A stretch of DNA of 64,000 nucleotides from Micromonospora sp. HM5-17 (GCF_003762835.1 NZ_RJWA01000001.1:434001-498000); one strand, 5' to 3'; positions 25,805 to 36,230 are shown, numbered from the stretch's first letter. A program made the numbers and translations. The notes: generated by a model from the letters alone, not told the origin.

Positions 25805-27670
25805 ATGGCACGTGCGGTCGGAATCGACCTCGGCACGACGAACTCCTGCGTCAGCGTTCTCGAGGGTGGTGAGCCCACCGTCATCGCGAACGCCGAGGGC
25901 TCGCGGACGACTCCGTCGATCGTCGCGTTTGCCCGCAACGGCGAGGTGCTCGTCGGTGAGGTCGCCAAGCGTCAGGCGGTGACCAACCCGGACCGGACCA
26001 TCCGGTCGGTCAAGCGGGAGATCGGCACCAACTGGACGATCGACATCGACGGTAAGAAGTACACGCCCCAGGAGATCTCCGCTCGCACCCTGATGAAGCT
26101 CAAGCGGGACGCCGAGGCGTACCTGGGCGAGCGGATCACCGACGCCGTGATCACCGTTCCGGCGTACTTCAACGACGCCCAGCGGCAGGCCACCAAGGAG
26201 GCCGGGGAGATCGCCGGCTTCAACGTGCTGCGGATCGTGAACGAGCCGACCGCGGCGGCACTGGCGTACGGGCTGGACAAGGGCTCCAAGGAGCAGACCG
26301 TCCTGGTCTTCGACCTGGGTGGTGGCACCTTCGACGTGTCCCTGCTGGAGATCGGCGAGGGCGTCATCGAGGTGAAGGCCACCAGCGGTGACAACCACCT
26401 CGGTGGCGACGACTGGGACCAGCGGATCATCGACCACCTGATCAAGACCTTCCGCGGCCAGCACGGCGTCGACCTGTCCCAGGACAAGATGGCGATGCAG
26501 CGGCTCCGCGAGGCGGCCGAGAAGGCCAAGGTCGAGCTCTCCGCCGCCACCACCACCAACATCAACCTGCCGTACATCACGGCCGGGCCGGCGGGCCCGG
26601 ACGGCACCCCGTCCGCGCCGCTGCACCTCGACGTGACGCTGACCCGGGCCGAGTTCCAGCGGATGACGCAGGACCTGCTGGACCGCTGCAAGGGCCCGTT
26701 CGAGCAGGCGATCAAGGACGCCGGGATCAAGGTCTCGGACGTCGACCACGTGATCCTGGTCGGCGGCTCGACCCGGATGCCGGCCGTCTCGGAGCTGGTC
26801 AAGCAGCTCACCGGCAAGGAGCCGAACAAGGGCGTCAACCCGGACGAGGTCGTCGCGGTCGGCGCCGCGCTCCAGGCCGGTGTGCTCAAGGGCGAGGTCA
26901 AGGACGTCCTGCTGCTCGACGTGACCCCGCTCAGCCTGGGCATCGAGACCAAGGGCGGCATCTTCACCAAGCTGATCGAGCGGAACACCACCATCCCGAC
27001 CAAGCGGTCGGAGGTCTTCACCACCGCCGACGACAACCAGCCCTCGGTGCTGATCCAGGTCTTCCAGGGCGAGCGCGACATCGCCGCGTACAACAAGAAG
27101 CTCGGCACCTTCGAGCTGACCGGCCTGCCGCCGGCGCCGCGCGGCGTGCCGCAGATCGAGGTCACCTTCGACATCGACGCGAACGGCATCGTGCACGTCA
27201 GCGCGAAGGACCTCGGCACCGGCAAGGAACAGTCGATGACCATCACCGGCGGCTCGGCGCTGCCGAAGGAGGACATCGAGCGGATGATGCGGGACGCCCA
27301 GGAGCACGCCGAGGAGGACAAGCGGCGGCGCGAGGAGGCGGAGACCCGCAACCAGGCCGAGCAACTCCAGTGGCAGACTGAGAAGTTCCTCGCCGAGAGC
27401 GGTGACAAGCTGCCGAGCGAGTCCCGGGACAAGCTCAACGAGGCCCTGGGCGAGCTGCGCGCCGCGCTCGGCGGGACCGACCTGGAGAAGGTCAGGTCGG
27501 CGCACGAGAAGCTGGCCCAGGTCTCTCAGCAGGCCGGCTCGCTGCTCTACGCGCAGCAGGCCGAGCAGGGGCAGCAGGCGGGCGCGGGCGCTGCTGGAGC
27601 GACCGGCGGGGCGAAGGGCGGTGCCGACGACGTGGTGGACGCGGAGATCGTCGAGGACGACAAGAAGTGA
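25805..27670 (+). CDS. dnaK: Hsp70 chaperone DnaK
   Basis: 621 aa. ATP-driven chaperone that binds unfolded segments and hands clients on with DnaJ and GrpE; in actinobacteria it also acts as HspR co-repressor. The nucleotide-binding domain (about 1-365) has [32 protein letters not shown] and VGGSTRMP. The substrate domain with [11 protein letters not shown] follows the linker, and the tail ends acidic ([11 protein letters not shown]) after a Gly/Ala run. AAGCGAGGAAGCGAAG upstream supplies the ribosome site for ATG 25805. First gene of the HspR-controlled operon. Nothing unusual. Confidence 0.99.
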   Translation: MARAVGIDLGTTNSCVSVLEGGEPTVIANAEGSRTTPSIVAFARNGEVLVGEVAKRQAVTNPDRTIRSVKREIGTNWTIDIDGKKYTPQEISARTLMKLKRDAEAYLGERITDAVITVPAYFNDAQRQATKEAGEIAGFNVLRIVNEPTAAALAYGLDKGSKEQTVLVFDLGGGTFDVSLLEIGEGVIEVKATSGDNHLGGDDWDQRIIDHLIKTFRGQHGVDLSQDKMAMQRLREAAEKAKVELSAATTTNINLPYITAGPAGPDGTPSAPLHLDVTLTRAEFQRMTQDLLDRCKGPFEQAIKDAGIKVSDVDHVILVGGSTRMPAVSELVKQLTGKEPNKGVNPDEVVAVGAALQAGVLKGEVKDVLLLDVTPLSLGIETKGGIFTKLIERNTTIPTKRSEVFTTADDNQPSVLIQVFQGERDIAAYNKKLGTFELTGLPPAPRGVPQIEVTFDIDANGIVHVSAKDLGTGKEQSMTITGGSALPKEDIERMMRDAQEHAEEDKRRREEAETRNQAEQLQWQTEKFLAESGDKLPSESRDKLNEALGELRAALGGTDLEKVRSAHEKLAQVSQQAGSLLYAQQAEQGQQAGAGAAGATGGAKGGADDVVDAEIVEDDKK

Positions 27671-27724
27671 CGCGGCACCACCGCACGCGCGTTGGCCCTA
27701 CGCACGACGGATCGAGGTAGTCGC

Positions 27725-28804
27725 ATGACGGACCAGCCACGAGCCGCCGACCCGGATACCACCGGGGCGGCGCCGGGTGGCTCCGCGCCCGCCGGTGCGG
27801 CCGGCGAGCGCATCGTCATCCGGGACAATCGGAAGATCAATCTTGCCGGGAACCCGGCCGGCGAGGCCGGAGCGGGTGACGTGACGGGTGCGACCGAGAC
27901 CGGGACCGACGCCGCCAATGGCGGAAAGCCGGTCGTCAAGGACCCGAACCCGGACCCGGAGCCGTCGGCGGTCGACGCGGAGCCGGTCGTCGCCACCGGC
28001 GAGGTCGACGACACCGAGTCGACGGCGGCGGCCGCGGCGGTCGACGACGCGAAGTCGGCTGACAGCGGTCCGGAGGTGGCCGACTCGGTGACCACCGACG
28101 GCGGCGCCGAGCCGGCGACCGATGCGGAGGCGGTCACCGAGCCGACCGAGGCGACGAGCGAGCCGGCGGACGGGGCGACCACCGAGCCGGCGGACGGGGC
28201 GACCACCGAGCCGACCGAGGCGACGAGCGAGCCGGCCACGTCGGCGATCGACGACGCCGAGGTCGCCGAGGCCCTGGAGCCCTCCGGGACCGAGGGGCCG
28301 GTGGTGGACGCCCCGGCCGAGCCGGTCAGCCCCGGCGCCACCCTGGCGGAGGAGCAGCCAACGGCGCTCGGTGCCGAGCTGGAGGCGCTCCGGGCCGAGC
28401 TGGACGAGCGGACCCGGGACCTACAGCGGGTGACGGCGGAGTACGCCAACTACCGCAAGCGGGTCGAGCGGGACCGGGGCCGGGTGGCGAAGGAGACCAC
28501 CGGCGCGGTGCTGACCGCGCTGCTGCCGGTCCTGGACGACCTGGACCGGGCCCGGGAGCACGGCGACCTGGTCGGGCCCTTCGGCGCGGTGGCGGAGCAG
28601 CTGATCACCACGCTCACGAAGCTGGGGCTCACCCCGTTCGGCGAGAAGGGGGACCCGTTCGACCCGAACCGGCACGAGGCGGTCGCCCACCAGACCTCGG
28701 CCGAGGTCACCAAGCCGACCTGCGTGGACGTGATGCGTCGCGGCTACCAGTTCGGCGACAAGGTGCTCCGGGCCGCCCTGGTGGCGGTGGCCGACCCGGA
28801 GTAG
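27725..28804 (+). CDS. grpE: Nucleotide exchange factor GrpE with long acidic head
   Basis: 359 aa, against about 180-220 usual. ATG 27725 has GAGGTAG upstream; an in-frame ATG at 27692 is less likely. The GrpE fold fills about residues 209-359: a coiled coil with ELDERTRDLQRVTAEYANYRKR, then VLTALLPVLDDLDRA and the beta-wing with FDPNRHEAVAHQ and VMRRGYQFGDKVLR. The first ~208 residues are Glu/Asp/Ala/Thr-rich and disordered-looking, with repeats of E-P-A-D-G-A-T-T and E-P-T-E-A-T-S. GrpE releases ADP from DnaK. The role of the head is unknown; it could tune temperature response or simply be tolerated. Confidence 0.97.
   Translation: MTDQPRAADPDTTGAAPGGSAPAGAAGERIVIRDNRKINLAGNPAGEAGAGDVTGATETGTDAANGGKPVVKDPNPDPEPSAVDAEPVVATGEVDDTESTAAAAAVDDAKSADSGPEVADSVTTDGGAEPATDAEAVTEPTEATSEPADGATTEPADGATTEPTEATSEPATSAIDDAEVAEALEPSGTEGPVVDAPAEPVSPGATLAEEQPTALGAELEALRAELDERTRDLQRVTAEYANYRKRVERDRGRVAKETTGAVLTALLPVLDDLDRAREHGDLVGPFGAVAEQLITTLTKLGLTPFGEKGDPFDPNRHEAVAHQTSAEVTKPTCVDVMRRGYQFGDKVLRAALVAVADPE
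28139..28237 (+). repeat. In-frame repeats in the GrpE head
   Basis: A 29-30-bp unit at 28139-28168 returns at 28208-28237, flanking two tandem copies of a 24-bp unit (GACGGGGCGACCACCGAGCC core). All keep frame. Confidence 0.85.
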
Positions 28805-28960
28805 TCCGAGGGGCGCTGCCGCGGACCCGGAAGTAAACGGCCAGGGTCAGACGTTGAGTAGTCCGGCGCGTCGTGGTCGGGGTGCCGCCCGGACGCCTCC
28901 CGAACGGAGGCGCCTGGGTGGGACCTCGACCACGCGGCGGAGGACGGGGGTGGACGACCG

Positions 28961-30133
28961 ATGAGTTCCAAGGACTGGCTGGAGAAGGACTTCTACGCCG
29001 TACTGGGGGTGGACAAGTCCGCCTCCGTGGACGAGATCAAGAAGTCCTACCGCAGGCTGGCCCGGGAGCTGCACCCTGACCGGAATCCCGGCGACGGGCA
29101 GGCCGAGGAGCGGTTCAAGGCGGTCTCCGAGGCGTACGACGTCCTCTCCGACCCGCGCAAGCGCCAGGAGTACGACGAGATGCGCTCACTCTTCGGCTCG
29201 GGCGCGTTCCGCCGGAGTGCGCGGGCCGGCGGGCCGGGCGGCGGGTACCCGTTCGACATCTCGGACCTGTTCGGCGGGATGGGCCAGCCGGGCGACCGCC
29301 GGTTCGGCGGTCCGGGCTTCTCCGACCTGTTCAGCTCGATCTTCTCCGGTGGGCCGACCCGCCCGCGCGGACCGGCCCGGGGCCGGGACGTCGAGGCCGA
29401 GGTGGTGCTGGACTTCGAGGAGGCGGTCCGGGGCGTCACCATGCCGCTGACGGTCCGCTCGCCCGGAGTCTGCGACACCTGTCGGGGCAGCGGCGCGAAG
29501 CCGGGCACCCTGCCCCGGACCTGCCCGCGGTGCCGCGGGACCGGCATGGTGACCCGCAACCAGGGGGCGTTTAGCTTCTCGGAGCCGTGCCGGGAGTGCC
29601 AGGGGGTCGGCACGGTCGTCGACGAGCGGTGCCCGGAGTGCCGGGGGACCGGCGGGGTGACCAAGTCCCGGACCATCAACGTCCGCTTCCCGCCCGGGGT
29701 CGCCGACGGGCAGCGGATCCGGCTGTCCGGTCGCGGCGAGCCGGGCGAGCGGGGCGGTTCGGCGGGTGACCTGTACGTTCTGGTCAGGGTCCGCCCCGAT
29801 GAGCTCTTCGGGCGCGACGGCGACGACCTGACCCTGACCGTGCCGATCACCATCGCGGAGGCGGTCCTCGGTACGGACCTGCGGGTGCCGACCCTGGATG
29901 GCGCGGTGACCCTGCGGGTGCCGCCCGGGACGCCGAGCGGCCGTAAGCTACGGGCCCGGGGCCGTGGCGTGGTCCGTCGCGACGGCCAGGCCGGCGACCT
30001 GCTGGTCACCCTGGAGATCACGGTGCCGGAGAAGCTCTCCGCCGAGGCCCGAAAGGCGTTGAAGGAGTTCGCCGCCCAGACCCCGCCGGCGGCACGGGAA
30101 CATCTCGACGCTCGGTTGCGTCGATCCAACTGA
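28961..30133 (+). CDS. dnaJ: Hsp40 co-chaperone DnaJ
   Basis: 390 aa, full-length type I DnaJ. J domain (about 8-75) with the H38-P39-D40 motif that triggers DnaK ATP hydrolysis; Gly/Phe region (about 80-135); zinc domain with four repeats CDTCRGSG, CPRCRGTG, CRECQGVG and CPECRGTG; then two beta-barrel client-binding domains. ATG 28961 follows GGAGGACGGGGG. The 156-nt gap after grpE contains no gene or clear hairpin, so it likely belongs to the same message. Confidence 0.98.
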   Translation: MSSKDWLEKDFYAVLGVDKSASVDEIKKSYRRLARELHPDRNPGDGQAEERFKAVSEAYDVLSDPRKRQEYDEMRSLFGSGAFRRSARAGGPGGGYPFDISDLFGGMGQPGDRRFGGPGFSDLFSSIFSGGPTRPRGPARGRDVEAEVVLDFEEAVRGVTMPLTVRSPGVCDTCRGSGAKPGTLPRTCPRCRGTGMVTRNQGAFSFSEPCRECQGVGTVVDERCPECRGTGGVTKSRTINVRFPPGVADGQRIRLSGRGEPGERGGSAGDLYVLVRVRPDELFGRDGDDLTLTVPITIAEAVLGTDLRVPTLDGAVTLRVPPGTPSGRKLRARGRGVVRRDGQAGDLLVTLEITVPEKLSAEARKALKEFAAQTPPAAREHLDARLRRSN

Positions 30134-30162
30134 CCGGTTTCGCAGCGCGGAGGTGAACGACG

Positions 30163-30609
30163 GTGGCTGAGGAGTTCGTGGCCCCCATCGAGCAGGCGTC
30201 CGACGCCAAGGTGTTGATGATCTCGGTGGCGGCCCGGATGGCCGGCATGCACCCCCAGACCCTCCGCCAGTACGACCGGCTCGGTCTGGTCCAGCCCGGC
30301 CGGGCGCCCGGTGGTGGACGCCGGTACAGCGTGCGCGACGTGGCGCTGCTGCGCGAGGTGCAGCGGCTCAGCCAGGAGGACGGCGTCAACCTCGCCGGCA
30401 TCAAGCGGATCATCGCCCTGGAGCAGCTGGTCGAGGAGCTCCAGCAGCGGATGGCGCAGCTGGAGGCGGAACTCGAGGCCGCGTACCGGCGGGTGGCGGA
30501 GCTGGAGTCACTCGGCGGGTTGGCCCGGCGTGACCTGGTCCCGACCAGCCAGATCTCGACCGCCCTGGTCGTCTGGCGTCCGCGGCGGTCCGCCGGTTCC
30601 GAGGCCTGA
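30163..30609 (+). CDS. hspR: Heat-shock repressor HspR (MerR family)
   Basis: 148 aa; GTG 30163 with GGAGGTGAACGACG upstream. MerR-type winged helix at about 17-85: VLMISVAARMAGMHPQTLRQ, YDRLGLVQPGR, RRYSVRDVALLREVQRLS and GVNLAGIKRII, then a coiled coil (about 85-117) for dimerisation. HspR represses its own dnaK operon and clpB through HAIR sites, with DnaK as co-repressor; both HAIR sites are visible in this window. Position as fourth gene of dnaK-grpE-dnaJ-hspR is the classic actinobacterial order. Confidence 0.98.
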   Translation: MAEEFVAPIEQASDAKVLMISVAARMAGMHPQTLRQYDRLGLVQPGRAPGGGRRYSVRDVALLREVQRLSQEDGVNLAGIKRIIALEQLVEELQQRMAQLEAELEAAYRRVAELESLGGLARRDLVPTSQISTALVVWRPRRSAGSEA

Positions 30610-30784
30610 CCGGTCTCACCTCCCCGGCTGTCGGCCGCCGCCGCGCGAGATCGGTACCGGCTTATTCGCCTGCGGCTCCCGTGCCCGGTGAGTAACCTGA
30701 CCGATGGTGCCGGCGCTGCACGTCGGTCTTCCGCGGCACGTCTCGCCGCAGATCGTCACGGGCCTCGACGTCGACACGTCGCTG

Positions 30785-30815
30785 ATGGGCCGGGACTCAC
30801 GGGGGGTCCCGGCCC
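30785..30815. terminator. Hairpin after hspR
   Basis: 11-bp perfect stem (30785-30795 with 30805-30815), 9-nt loop, between hspR and the convergent gene at 30895. It could end transcription from both sides. A 64-codon open frame across it has no ribosome site. Confidence 0.65.
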
Positions 30816-30894
30816 ACGCCGCGTCGCGGCACCGGATGACCGGCCGCGCGCTCGGCGCGCTCGCTGACCCGGGGTCAGCCGCGAAGGCGCCCGT

Positions 30895-31323
30895 CTAGAG
30901 ACGCCGGCTCTGCCGGACCAGGCCGCCTTCGCACCAGTCGTGGTAGTCGAACAGTTCCGGACGCGACTGGAGCACACGGGTGTTGTGCGCCCAGATCAGC
31001 ATCGGCTCGTCGCCGTTCCGTTCGGCCTGCTCGACCAGCTTGCGCAGCCGCCGCCTCGAGTGGGCCCGGAACTTCGTCCGGATGCCGTCCGCGGCGTAGA
31101 TGTAGAGGCAGTGCAGCGCGAACCGGCGGGCCGGGCAGGACGGGTCCATCGCCAGGTCGAAGAGGGTCGTGATCAGGTGATCTCCGGAGACGAGCAGGTC
31201 CCAGTCCGGGGGCATGGTCTCCAGCGGCACGGAGTCCGGCTCGTACGCCCAGGCCCGCAACTCGGCGGGCGACGGGTCCACCGGATTGGCGAAGCCTCGG
31301 AACGTCGGGTCCTGCACGCTCAA
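30895..31323 (-). CDS. Conserved actinobacterial protein, function unknown
   Basis: 142 aa, soluble, no signal or membrane segment. Conserved-looking features: D-P-S-P-A-E-L-R-A-W-A-Y near the N-terminus, DWDLLVSGDHLITTLFDLAMD, a helix LHCLYIYAADGIRTKF, and an aromatic/basic end with MLIWAHNTRV and FDYHDWCEGGLVR. The central helices could resemble HEAT-like or helical-bundle proteins, but no family is recognised. It lies downstream of the antiporter genes, with a hairpin between. Confidence 0.75.
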   Translation of the reverse strand: MSVQDPTFRGFANPVDPSPAELRAWAYEPDSVPLETMPPDWDLLVSGDHLITTLFDLAMDPSCPARRFALHCLYIYAADGIRTKFRAHSRRRLRKLVEQAERNGDEPMLIWAHNTRVLQSRPELFDYHDWCEGGLVRQSRRL

Positions 31324-31534
31324 CGGGTCGCCTTTCGTTCGCGCAACCGCCGGCCGCTGACCGGCGTCAGCACGCCGAGCAGCTACCGCGGCGACACGGT
31401 AACGCGCTGTCGCGGCGCTCCGTAAGGCCGGTCACGTGCGATTTCACCAACCCGTTACCTGTCCGGATCCCGTACCGAACCGCGATCCGCTGTCGGACGG
31501 CCTCGGCGTAATGGCCCGCGGACGGCCGGGTCTT

Positions 31535-31602
31535 GGCGGCGCCGGTCCCTCGGGACGGGGCACGGCCGGCAGGGCCGGCCGGACCCCGGTCCTGGCGCCG
31601 CC
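31535..31602 (-). terminator. Large imperfect hairpin after the antiporter genes
   Basis: Outer 9-bp stem GGCGGCGCC / GGCGCCGCC (31535-31543 with 31594-31602) encloses further pairing including GGCCGGC / GCCGGCC. It begins 22 nt after the antiporter stop. Confidence 0.55.
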
Positions 31603-31624
31603 GCGACGCCGTGGAGGTGGCGGA

Positions 31625-32827
31625 CTACTCCGTTGCCGGTACCGCCGGCCGTCCGCTGGCCGCCTCCCGCCGTAGCCACCGTTTGAACCAGCCGAAGTCG
31701 GGCAGCCGGGCCAGCATCGGTCCGGTCACGACGGTGACCAGCACGTACGCCGTGGCGAGCGGCCCGATCTCCGGGTTGACCACGGCGGCGCCGACGGCCA
31801 GTCCGGCGATGACGATCGAGAACTCGCCCCGGGGCACCAGGGCGAGCCCGGCCCGCCATCGACCCGGCAGGGCGATCCCCACCCGCTTCGCCGCGATGTA
31901 CCCGGTGAGCACCTTCGTCGCCATCGTGACCACGGCGAGCCCGATCGCCGGCAGCAGCACCGGCGGGATGTCCCGCGGGTCGGTGTGGAGTCCGAAGAAG
32001 ACGAAGAAGACGGCGGCGAACAGATCCCGGAGCGGGGAGAGCAGTTCGGTGGCGTGGTGCGCCACCGGCCCGGAGAGCGCGATCCCGACCAGGAACGCCC
32101 CTACCGCGGCCGAGACCTGTAGCCTGGCGGCGACGCCGGCGACCAGCAGGGTGAGCCCGAGGACGCCGAGCAGCAGCGCCTCCGGATCCTGGGCGGAGAC
32201 GATCCGGGAGATGACGTTGCCGAACCGGATCGCCACCACCAGGACCACGACGACGGTGGCGACCGCGATGGCGAGCGCGATGGCGGCGCCGAGCAGGCCC
32301 TGTCCGCTGAGAATGGCCGTCACCAGTGGCAGGTAGAGCGCCATGGCAAGGTCCTCGATCACGAGAACCGAGAGCACGACCGGGGTTTCCCGGTTACCGA
32401 GCCGGCCCAGGTCGGCCAGGACCTTGGCGATGACCCCGGAGGAGGAGACCCAGGTGACGCCGGCCAGGACGACGGCGCCGACCCAGCCCCAGCCGAGCAG
32501 GAAGCCGAAGGCGAGCCCCGGCAGGGCGTTGAGCAGGCCGTCGACCAGACCGGCCGGGGCGGCGGCCCGGAGGTTCCCGACCAGTTCGTTGGCCGAGTAC
32601 TCCAGGCCGAGCATGACCAGCAGCAGGATCACGCCGATCTCGGCACCGACCTGGAAGAACTCCTCACTGGCGGAGAGTGGCAGCACCCCGCCGTGCCCGA
32701 AGGCGAGCCCGGCGAGGAGGTAGAGGGGGATCGGGGAGAGCCCGATCCGCCGGCTGAGCCGGCCGAGTAACCCGAGAACGAGGAGCAGCGCGCCGACTTC
32801 GATGAGCAGGACCGTGGTGTCGTGCAT
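31625..32827 (-). CDS. Cation:proton antiporter (KhtU/CPA2-like)
   Basis: 400 aa with about 12-13 hydrophobic segments. CPA2 features: the N-terminal LLGRLSRRIGLSPIPLYLLAGLAFG, the crossover region with TWVSSSGVIAKVLADLG and VLSVLVIEDLAMALYLP, and late P-R-G-E-F-S-I-V-I-A-G. Coupled to the TrkA-C gene only 5 nt upstream, which is the KhtT-KhtU arrangement for K+/H+ antiport under c-di-AMP or pH control. The separate small regulatory subunit replaces the C-terminal RCK domain of KefB-like proteins. Confidence 0.92.
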   Translation of the reverse strand: MHDTTVLLIEVGALLLVLGLLGRLSRRIGLSPIPLYLLAGLAFGHGGVLPLSASEEFFQVGAEIGVILLLVMLGLEYSANELVGNLRAAAPAGLVDGLLNALPGLAFGFLLGWGWVGAVVLAGVTWVSSSGVIAKVLADLGRLGNRETPVVLSVLVIEDLAMALYLPLVTAILSGQGLLGAAIALAIAVATVVVVLVVAIRFGNVISRIVSAQDPEALLLGVLGLTLLVAGVAARLQVSAAVGAFLVGIALSGPVAHHATELLSPLRDLFAAVFFVFFGLHTDPRDIPPVLLPAIGLAVVTMATKVLTGYIAAKRVGIALPGRWRAGLALVPRGEFSIVIAGLAVGAAVVNPEIGPLATAYVLVTVVTGPMLARLPDFGWFKRWLRREAASGRPAVPATE

Positions 32828-32832
32828 ACGCG

Positions 32833-33333
32833 TCAGCCGTCCGGATCGGCTTCGGCGAGGATCGCGGTGACGCCATCGAGCCCTTCACGGGTACCGACCA
32901 CGACCACCACGTCGCCGGCCTCGAACCGGAAGCTCGGGCCCGGGGAGGCGATGACCTCGCGCTCCCGGAGTACCGCGACGATGGACGCCCCGGTACGGGT
33001 GCGGGCCTGCGTGTCGCCGAGGCGGCGGCCGACGTACCGTGAACCGGCCGGGATCGCGATCTGCTCGGTGAGCAGCCCGGCGGCCTGCTGGCGCAGCCCG
33101 GAGAGCTGGCCCAGCATCAGCGAGGCGCCGAGGATGTCGGCGAGCGCCTCCGCCTCGTCGTCCGTCAGGGGGATGTCGGCCGTACACGAATCCGGATCGT
33201 CCGGATCGTAGAGCACCAGGTCGCGCCGGCCGTTGCGGTGTGTGACCACGCCGAGCCGGCGTCCGGAGGCGGTCACCACGTCGTGGCGTACGCCAATCCC
33301 GGGTAGCGCCGTCTGTTCCACACGTACTCGCAC
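32833..33333 (-). CDS. RCK_C (TrkA-C) regulatory subunit, KhtT-like
   Basis: 166 aa from GTG 33333. An N-terminal beta-rich part (about 1-75; LPGIGVRHDVVTASGRRLGVV) and a C-terminal RCK_C/TrkA-C domain (about 85-160) with QIAIPAGSRYVGRRLGD, GASIVAVLRE and FEAGDVVVVVGTREGLD. In KhtT this domain binds c-di-AMP and gates the antiporter. It is the first gene of a two-gene operon, divergent from clpB. Confidence 0.92.
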   Translation of the reverse strand: MRVRVEQTALPGIGVRHDVVTASGRRLGVVTHRNGRRDLVLYDPDDPDSCTADIPLTDDEAEALADILGASLMLGQLSGLRQQAAGLLTEQIAIPAGSRYVGRRLGDTQARTRTGASIVAVLREREVIASPGPSFRFEAGDVVVVVGTREGLDGVTAILAEADPDG

Positions 33334-33493
33334 GCGGGCAACGGTACCGCGCCGGCCTTCGGCGGCTGGGGCCCGTACCGGCGCGAGAGATGGGAAGCCA
33401 CAGGCCAGGGCGCGGACGTCGGCGCCGCCGGGGATGCGACACCCCGCGGCCGGTGGACCCGAGGGGCAACAGCCCGGTGATCGACATCACCAG

Positions 33494-33526
33494 ACCAGAG
33501 TTGAGCGGAATACACTCAACTCTGGT
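33494..33526 (+). promoter_or_regulatory. clpB HspR operator (extended HAIR)
   Basis: HAIR core GTTGAGC-GGAATAC-ACTCAAC, one mismatch from the consensus inner bases. The palindrome extends outwards to perfect 12-bp arms (33494-33505 with 33515-33526), longer than the dnaK site. It lies about 105 nt before the clpB ATG. Confidence 0.85.
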
Positions 33527-33631
33527 TGTGTCGTCAGTAGTGACGGTCGTCCCCCGCCCGCTCCGGCGGCGTACGGCCACGCTGTCGTGCCGGCCCGTGC
33601 CCACGGCCGGCGGGTCCGTGATTGGGAGCTC

Positions 33632-36223
33632 ATGAACGCCGAACGTCTCACCACGAAGAGCCGTGAAGTCATCACCGGCGCGGTCGCGACGGCGAACCAG
33701 CGCGGCCACGCCACCGTCGAACCGTGGCACCTGCTGCTGTCCCTGCTGGACACCGGCGGGTCAACCGCGGCCGGGCTGTTGCGCGCGGTCGGGGCCAACC
33801 CGGCCGACATCCGGCGGGCCGCCGTCCGGGCCGTGGAGACCCAACCGGCGGCCCGGGGGTCCAGCGTCGCCGAGCCGAGCCTGTCCCGCGAGTTCGTCAA
33901 CGCGATCGGCGCGGCCGAGCAGATCGCCCGCCCGCTCGGCGACGAGTACACCTCCACCGAGCACCTGCTGGCCGGGCTGGCCCGGGTCGGCGGTGCGGTG
34001 TCCCGGCTGCTGAAGGACGCCGGTGCCACCGAGGAGAACCTGGTCGCCGCCTTCCCGGCGGTGCGCGGTGGAAACCGGCGGGTCACCACCGCCGATCCGG
34101 AGCAGACGTACCAGGCGCTCCAGAAGTACGGCGTCGACCTGACCGAGCGCGCCCGCGAGGGCAAGATCGACCCGGTGATCGGCCGGGACGCCGAGATCCG
34201 CCGGGTCGTCCAGGTGTTGTCCCGGCGTACCAAGAACAACCCGGTGCTGATCGGCGAGCCCGGCGTCGGCAAGACCGCGATCGTCGAGGGGCTGGCGCAG
34301 CGGATCGTCGCCGGGGACGTCCCCGAGTCGCTGCGGGACAAGAAGCTCGTCTCGCTCGACCTCGGCGCGATGGTCGCCGGCGCGCAGTACCGTGGCCAGT
34401 TCGAGGAACGGCTGAAGTCGGTGCTGGAGGAGATCAAGAACTCCGACGGCCAGGTCATCACCTTCCTCGACGAGCTGCACACCGTGGTCGGTGCCGGCAA
34501 GGGCGAGGGCTCGATGGACGCCGGCAACATGCTCAAGCCCATGCTGGCCCGGGGCGAGCTGCGGATGGTCGGCGCGACAACCCTCGACGAGTACCGCGAG
34601 CACATCGAGAAGGACCCGGCGCTGGAGCGGCGGTTCCAGCCGGTGCTGGTCGGTGAGCCGACCGTCGAGGACACCATCGGCATCCTGCGCGGCCTCAAGG
34701 AGCGCTACGAGGTGCACCACGGCGTACGGATCACCGACGCCGCGCTCGTCGCCGCCGCGACGCTCTCCGACCGCTACATCACCGATCGGTTCCTGCCGGA
34801 CAAGGCGATCGACCTGGTCGACGAGTCCGCCTCCCGGCTCCGGATGGAGATCGACTCTCGGCCGGTCGAGGTCGACGAGATCGAGCGGGCGGTACGCCGG
34901 CTGGAGATCGAGGAGATGGCGCTGGCCAAGGAGCCCGACCCGGCCTCCGCCGAGCGCCTCGAACGGCTCCGTAGGGAGTTGGCGGACAAGCGCGAGCAGC
35001 TCACCGCGCTCAGCGACCGGTGGAAGCTCGAGAAGGAGCACATCACCCGGATCTCCACCGCCAAGGAGGAGCTGGAACGGCTCGGCGGCGAGGCCGAGCG
35101 GGCCGAGCGGGACGGCGAGCTGGAGCGCGCCGCCGAGCTGCGCTACGGCCGGATCCCGGCGCTCAAGGCCGAACTGGCGAGGGCCGAGGCGGAACTCGCC
35201 AAGCTCCAGGCCGACGGCGCGATGCTCAAGGAAGAGGTCGGCGCCGACGACATCGCCGCGGTGGTCGCCTCCTGGACCGGCATCCCGGCCGGCCGGCTGC
35301 TGGAGGGCGAGACGACCAAGCTGCTGCGGATGGAGGAGTCGCTCGCCGCCCGGGTGGTCGGCCAGAGCGAGGCCGTCACGGCGGTCTCCGACGCGGTCCG
35401 CCGGGCCCGTGCCGGCGTCGCGGACCCCGACCGCCCCACCGGCAGCTTCCTCTTCCTGGGCCCGACGGGTGTCGGCAAGACCGAGCTCGCCAAGGCGCTC
35501 GCCGAGTTCCTCTTCGACGACGAGCGGGCCATGGTCCGGATCGACATGAGCGAGTACGGCGAGAAGCACTCCGTCGCCCGCCTGGTGGGTGCCCCGCCCG
35601 GCTACGTCGGTTACGAGGAGGGCGGGCAGCTCACCGAGGCGGTGCGCCGCCGGCCGTACTCGGTGATCCTGCTGGACGAGGTGGAGAAGGCGCACCCCGA
35701 CGTCTTCGACATCCTGCTCCAGGTGCTCGACGACGGCCGGCTCACCGACGGCCAGGGGCGTACGGTCGACTTCCGCAACGCGATCCTGATCCTCACCTCG
35801 AACCTGGGCTCGGCGGTCGTCTCCGACCTGACCCGCGGTGCGGAGGAGCGCCGGGAGGCGGTGCTGGCGGTGGTCCGGTCGCACTTCAAGCCGGAGTTCC
35901 TCAACCGGCTGGACGACATCGTGATCTTCGCCGGGCTCACCGGTCAGGACCTGCGCGGGATCGTCGACATCCAGCTCGACCGGCTGCGGCGCCGGCTGGC
36001 GGAGCGGCGGCTGGACCTCGTGGTCACCGAGGAGGCCCGGGGCTGGCTGGCCGAGCACGGATACGACCCGATCTACGGCGCCCGGCCGCTGCGCCGTCTG
36101 GTCCAGTCGGCGATCGGCGACCGGCTGGCGAAGGCGCTGCTGGCCGGCGAGGTCCGCGACGGCGACACGGTCCGGGTCGACGTGGCCGACGGCACGGAGA
36201 GCCTGACGGTCACCCGAGCCTGA
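33632..36223 (+). CDS. clpB: Disaggregase ClpB
   Basis: 863 aa, the normal length. ATG 33632 with GGGAG upstream, beginning [18 protein letters not shown]. Clp N domain (about 1-140), AAA-1 with Walker A GEPGVGKT (208-215), a long coiled-coil M domain (about 395-520; Glu/Arg/Leu-rich), AAA-2 with Walker A GPTGVGKT (610-617) and a C-terminal D2-small domain. It pulls proteins from aggregates together with DnaK. Controlled by the HAIR site upstream, so co-regulated with dnaK. No gene follows in the same unit. Confidence 0.99.
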   Translation: MNAERLTTKSREVITGAVATANQRGHATVEPWHLLLSLLDTGGSTAAGLLRAVGANPADIRRAAVRAVETQPAARGSSVAEPSLSREFVNAIGAAEQIARPLGDEYTSTEHLLAGLARVGGAVSRLLKDAGATEENLVAAFPAVRGGNRRVTTADPEQTYQALQKYGVDLTERAREGKIDPVIGRDAEIRRVVQVLSRRTKNNPVLIGEPGVGKTAIVEGLAQRIVAGDVPESLRDKKLVSLDLGAMVAGAQYRGQFEERLKSVLEEIKNSDGQVITFLDELHTVVGAGKGEGSMDAGNMLKPMLARGELRMVGATTLDEYREHIEKDPALERRFQPVLVGEPTVEDTIGILRGLKERYEVHHGVRITDAALVAAATLSDRYITDRFLPDKAIDLVDESASRLRMEIDSRPVEVDEIERAVRRLEIEEMALAKEPDPASAERLERLRRELADKREQLTALSDRWKLEKEHITRISTAKEELERLGGEAERAERDGELERAAELRYGRIPALKAELARAEAELAKLQADGAMLKEEVGADDIAAVVASWTGIPAGRLLEGETTKLLRMEESLAARVVGQSEAVTAVSDAVRRARAGVADPDRPTGSFLFLGPTGVGKTELAKALAEFLFDDERAMVRIDMSEYGEKHSVARLVGAPPGYVGYEEGGQLTEAVRRRPYSVILLDEVEKAHPDVFDILLQVLDDGRLTDGQGRTVDFRNAILILTSNLGSAVVSDLTRGAEERREAVLAVVRSHFKPEFLNRLDDIVIFAGLTGQDLRGIVDIQLDRLRRRLAERRLDLVVTEEARGWLAEHGYDPIYGARPLRRLVQSAIGDRLAKALLAGEVRDGDTVRVDVADGTESLTVTRA

Positions 36224-36230
36224 GCACGGT

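Noticed and set aside
30704-30898. A 64-codon open frame after hspR
   Set aside because: No ribosome site, runs through the terminator hairpin at 30785-30815, and has no recognisable protein pattern.
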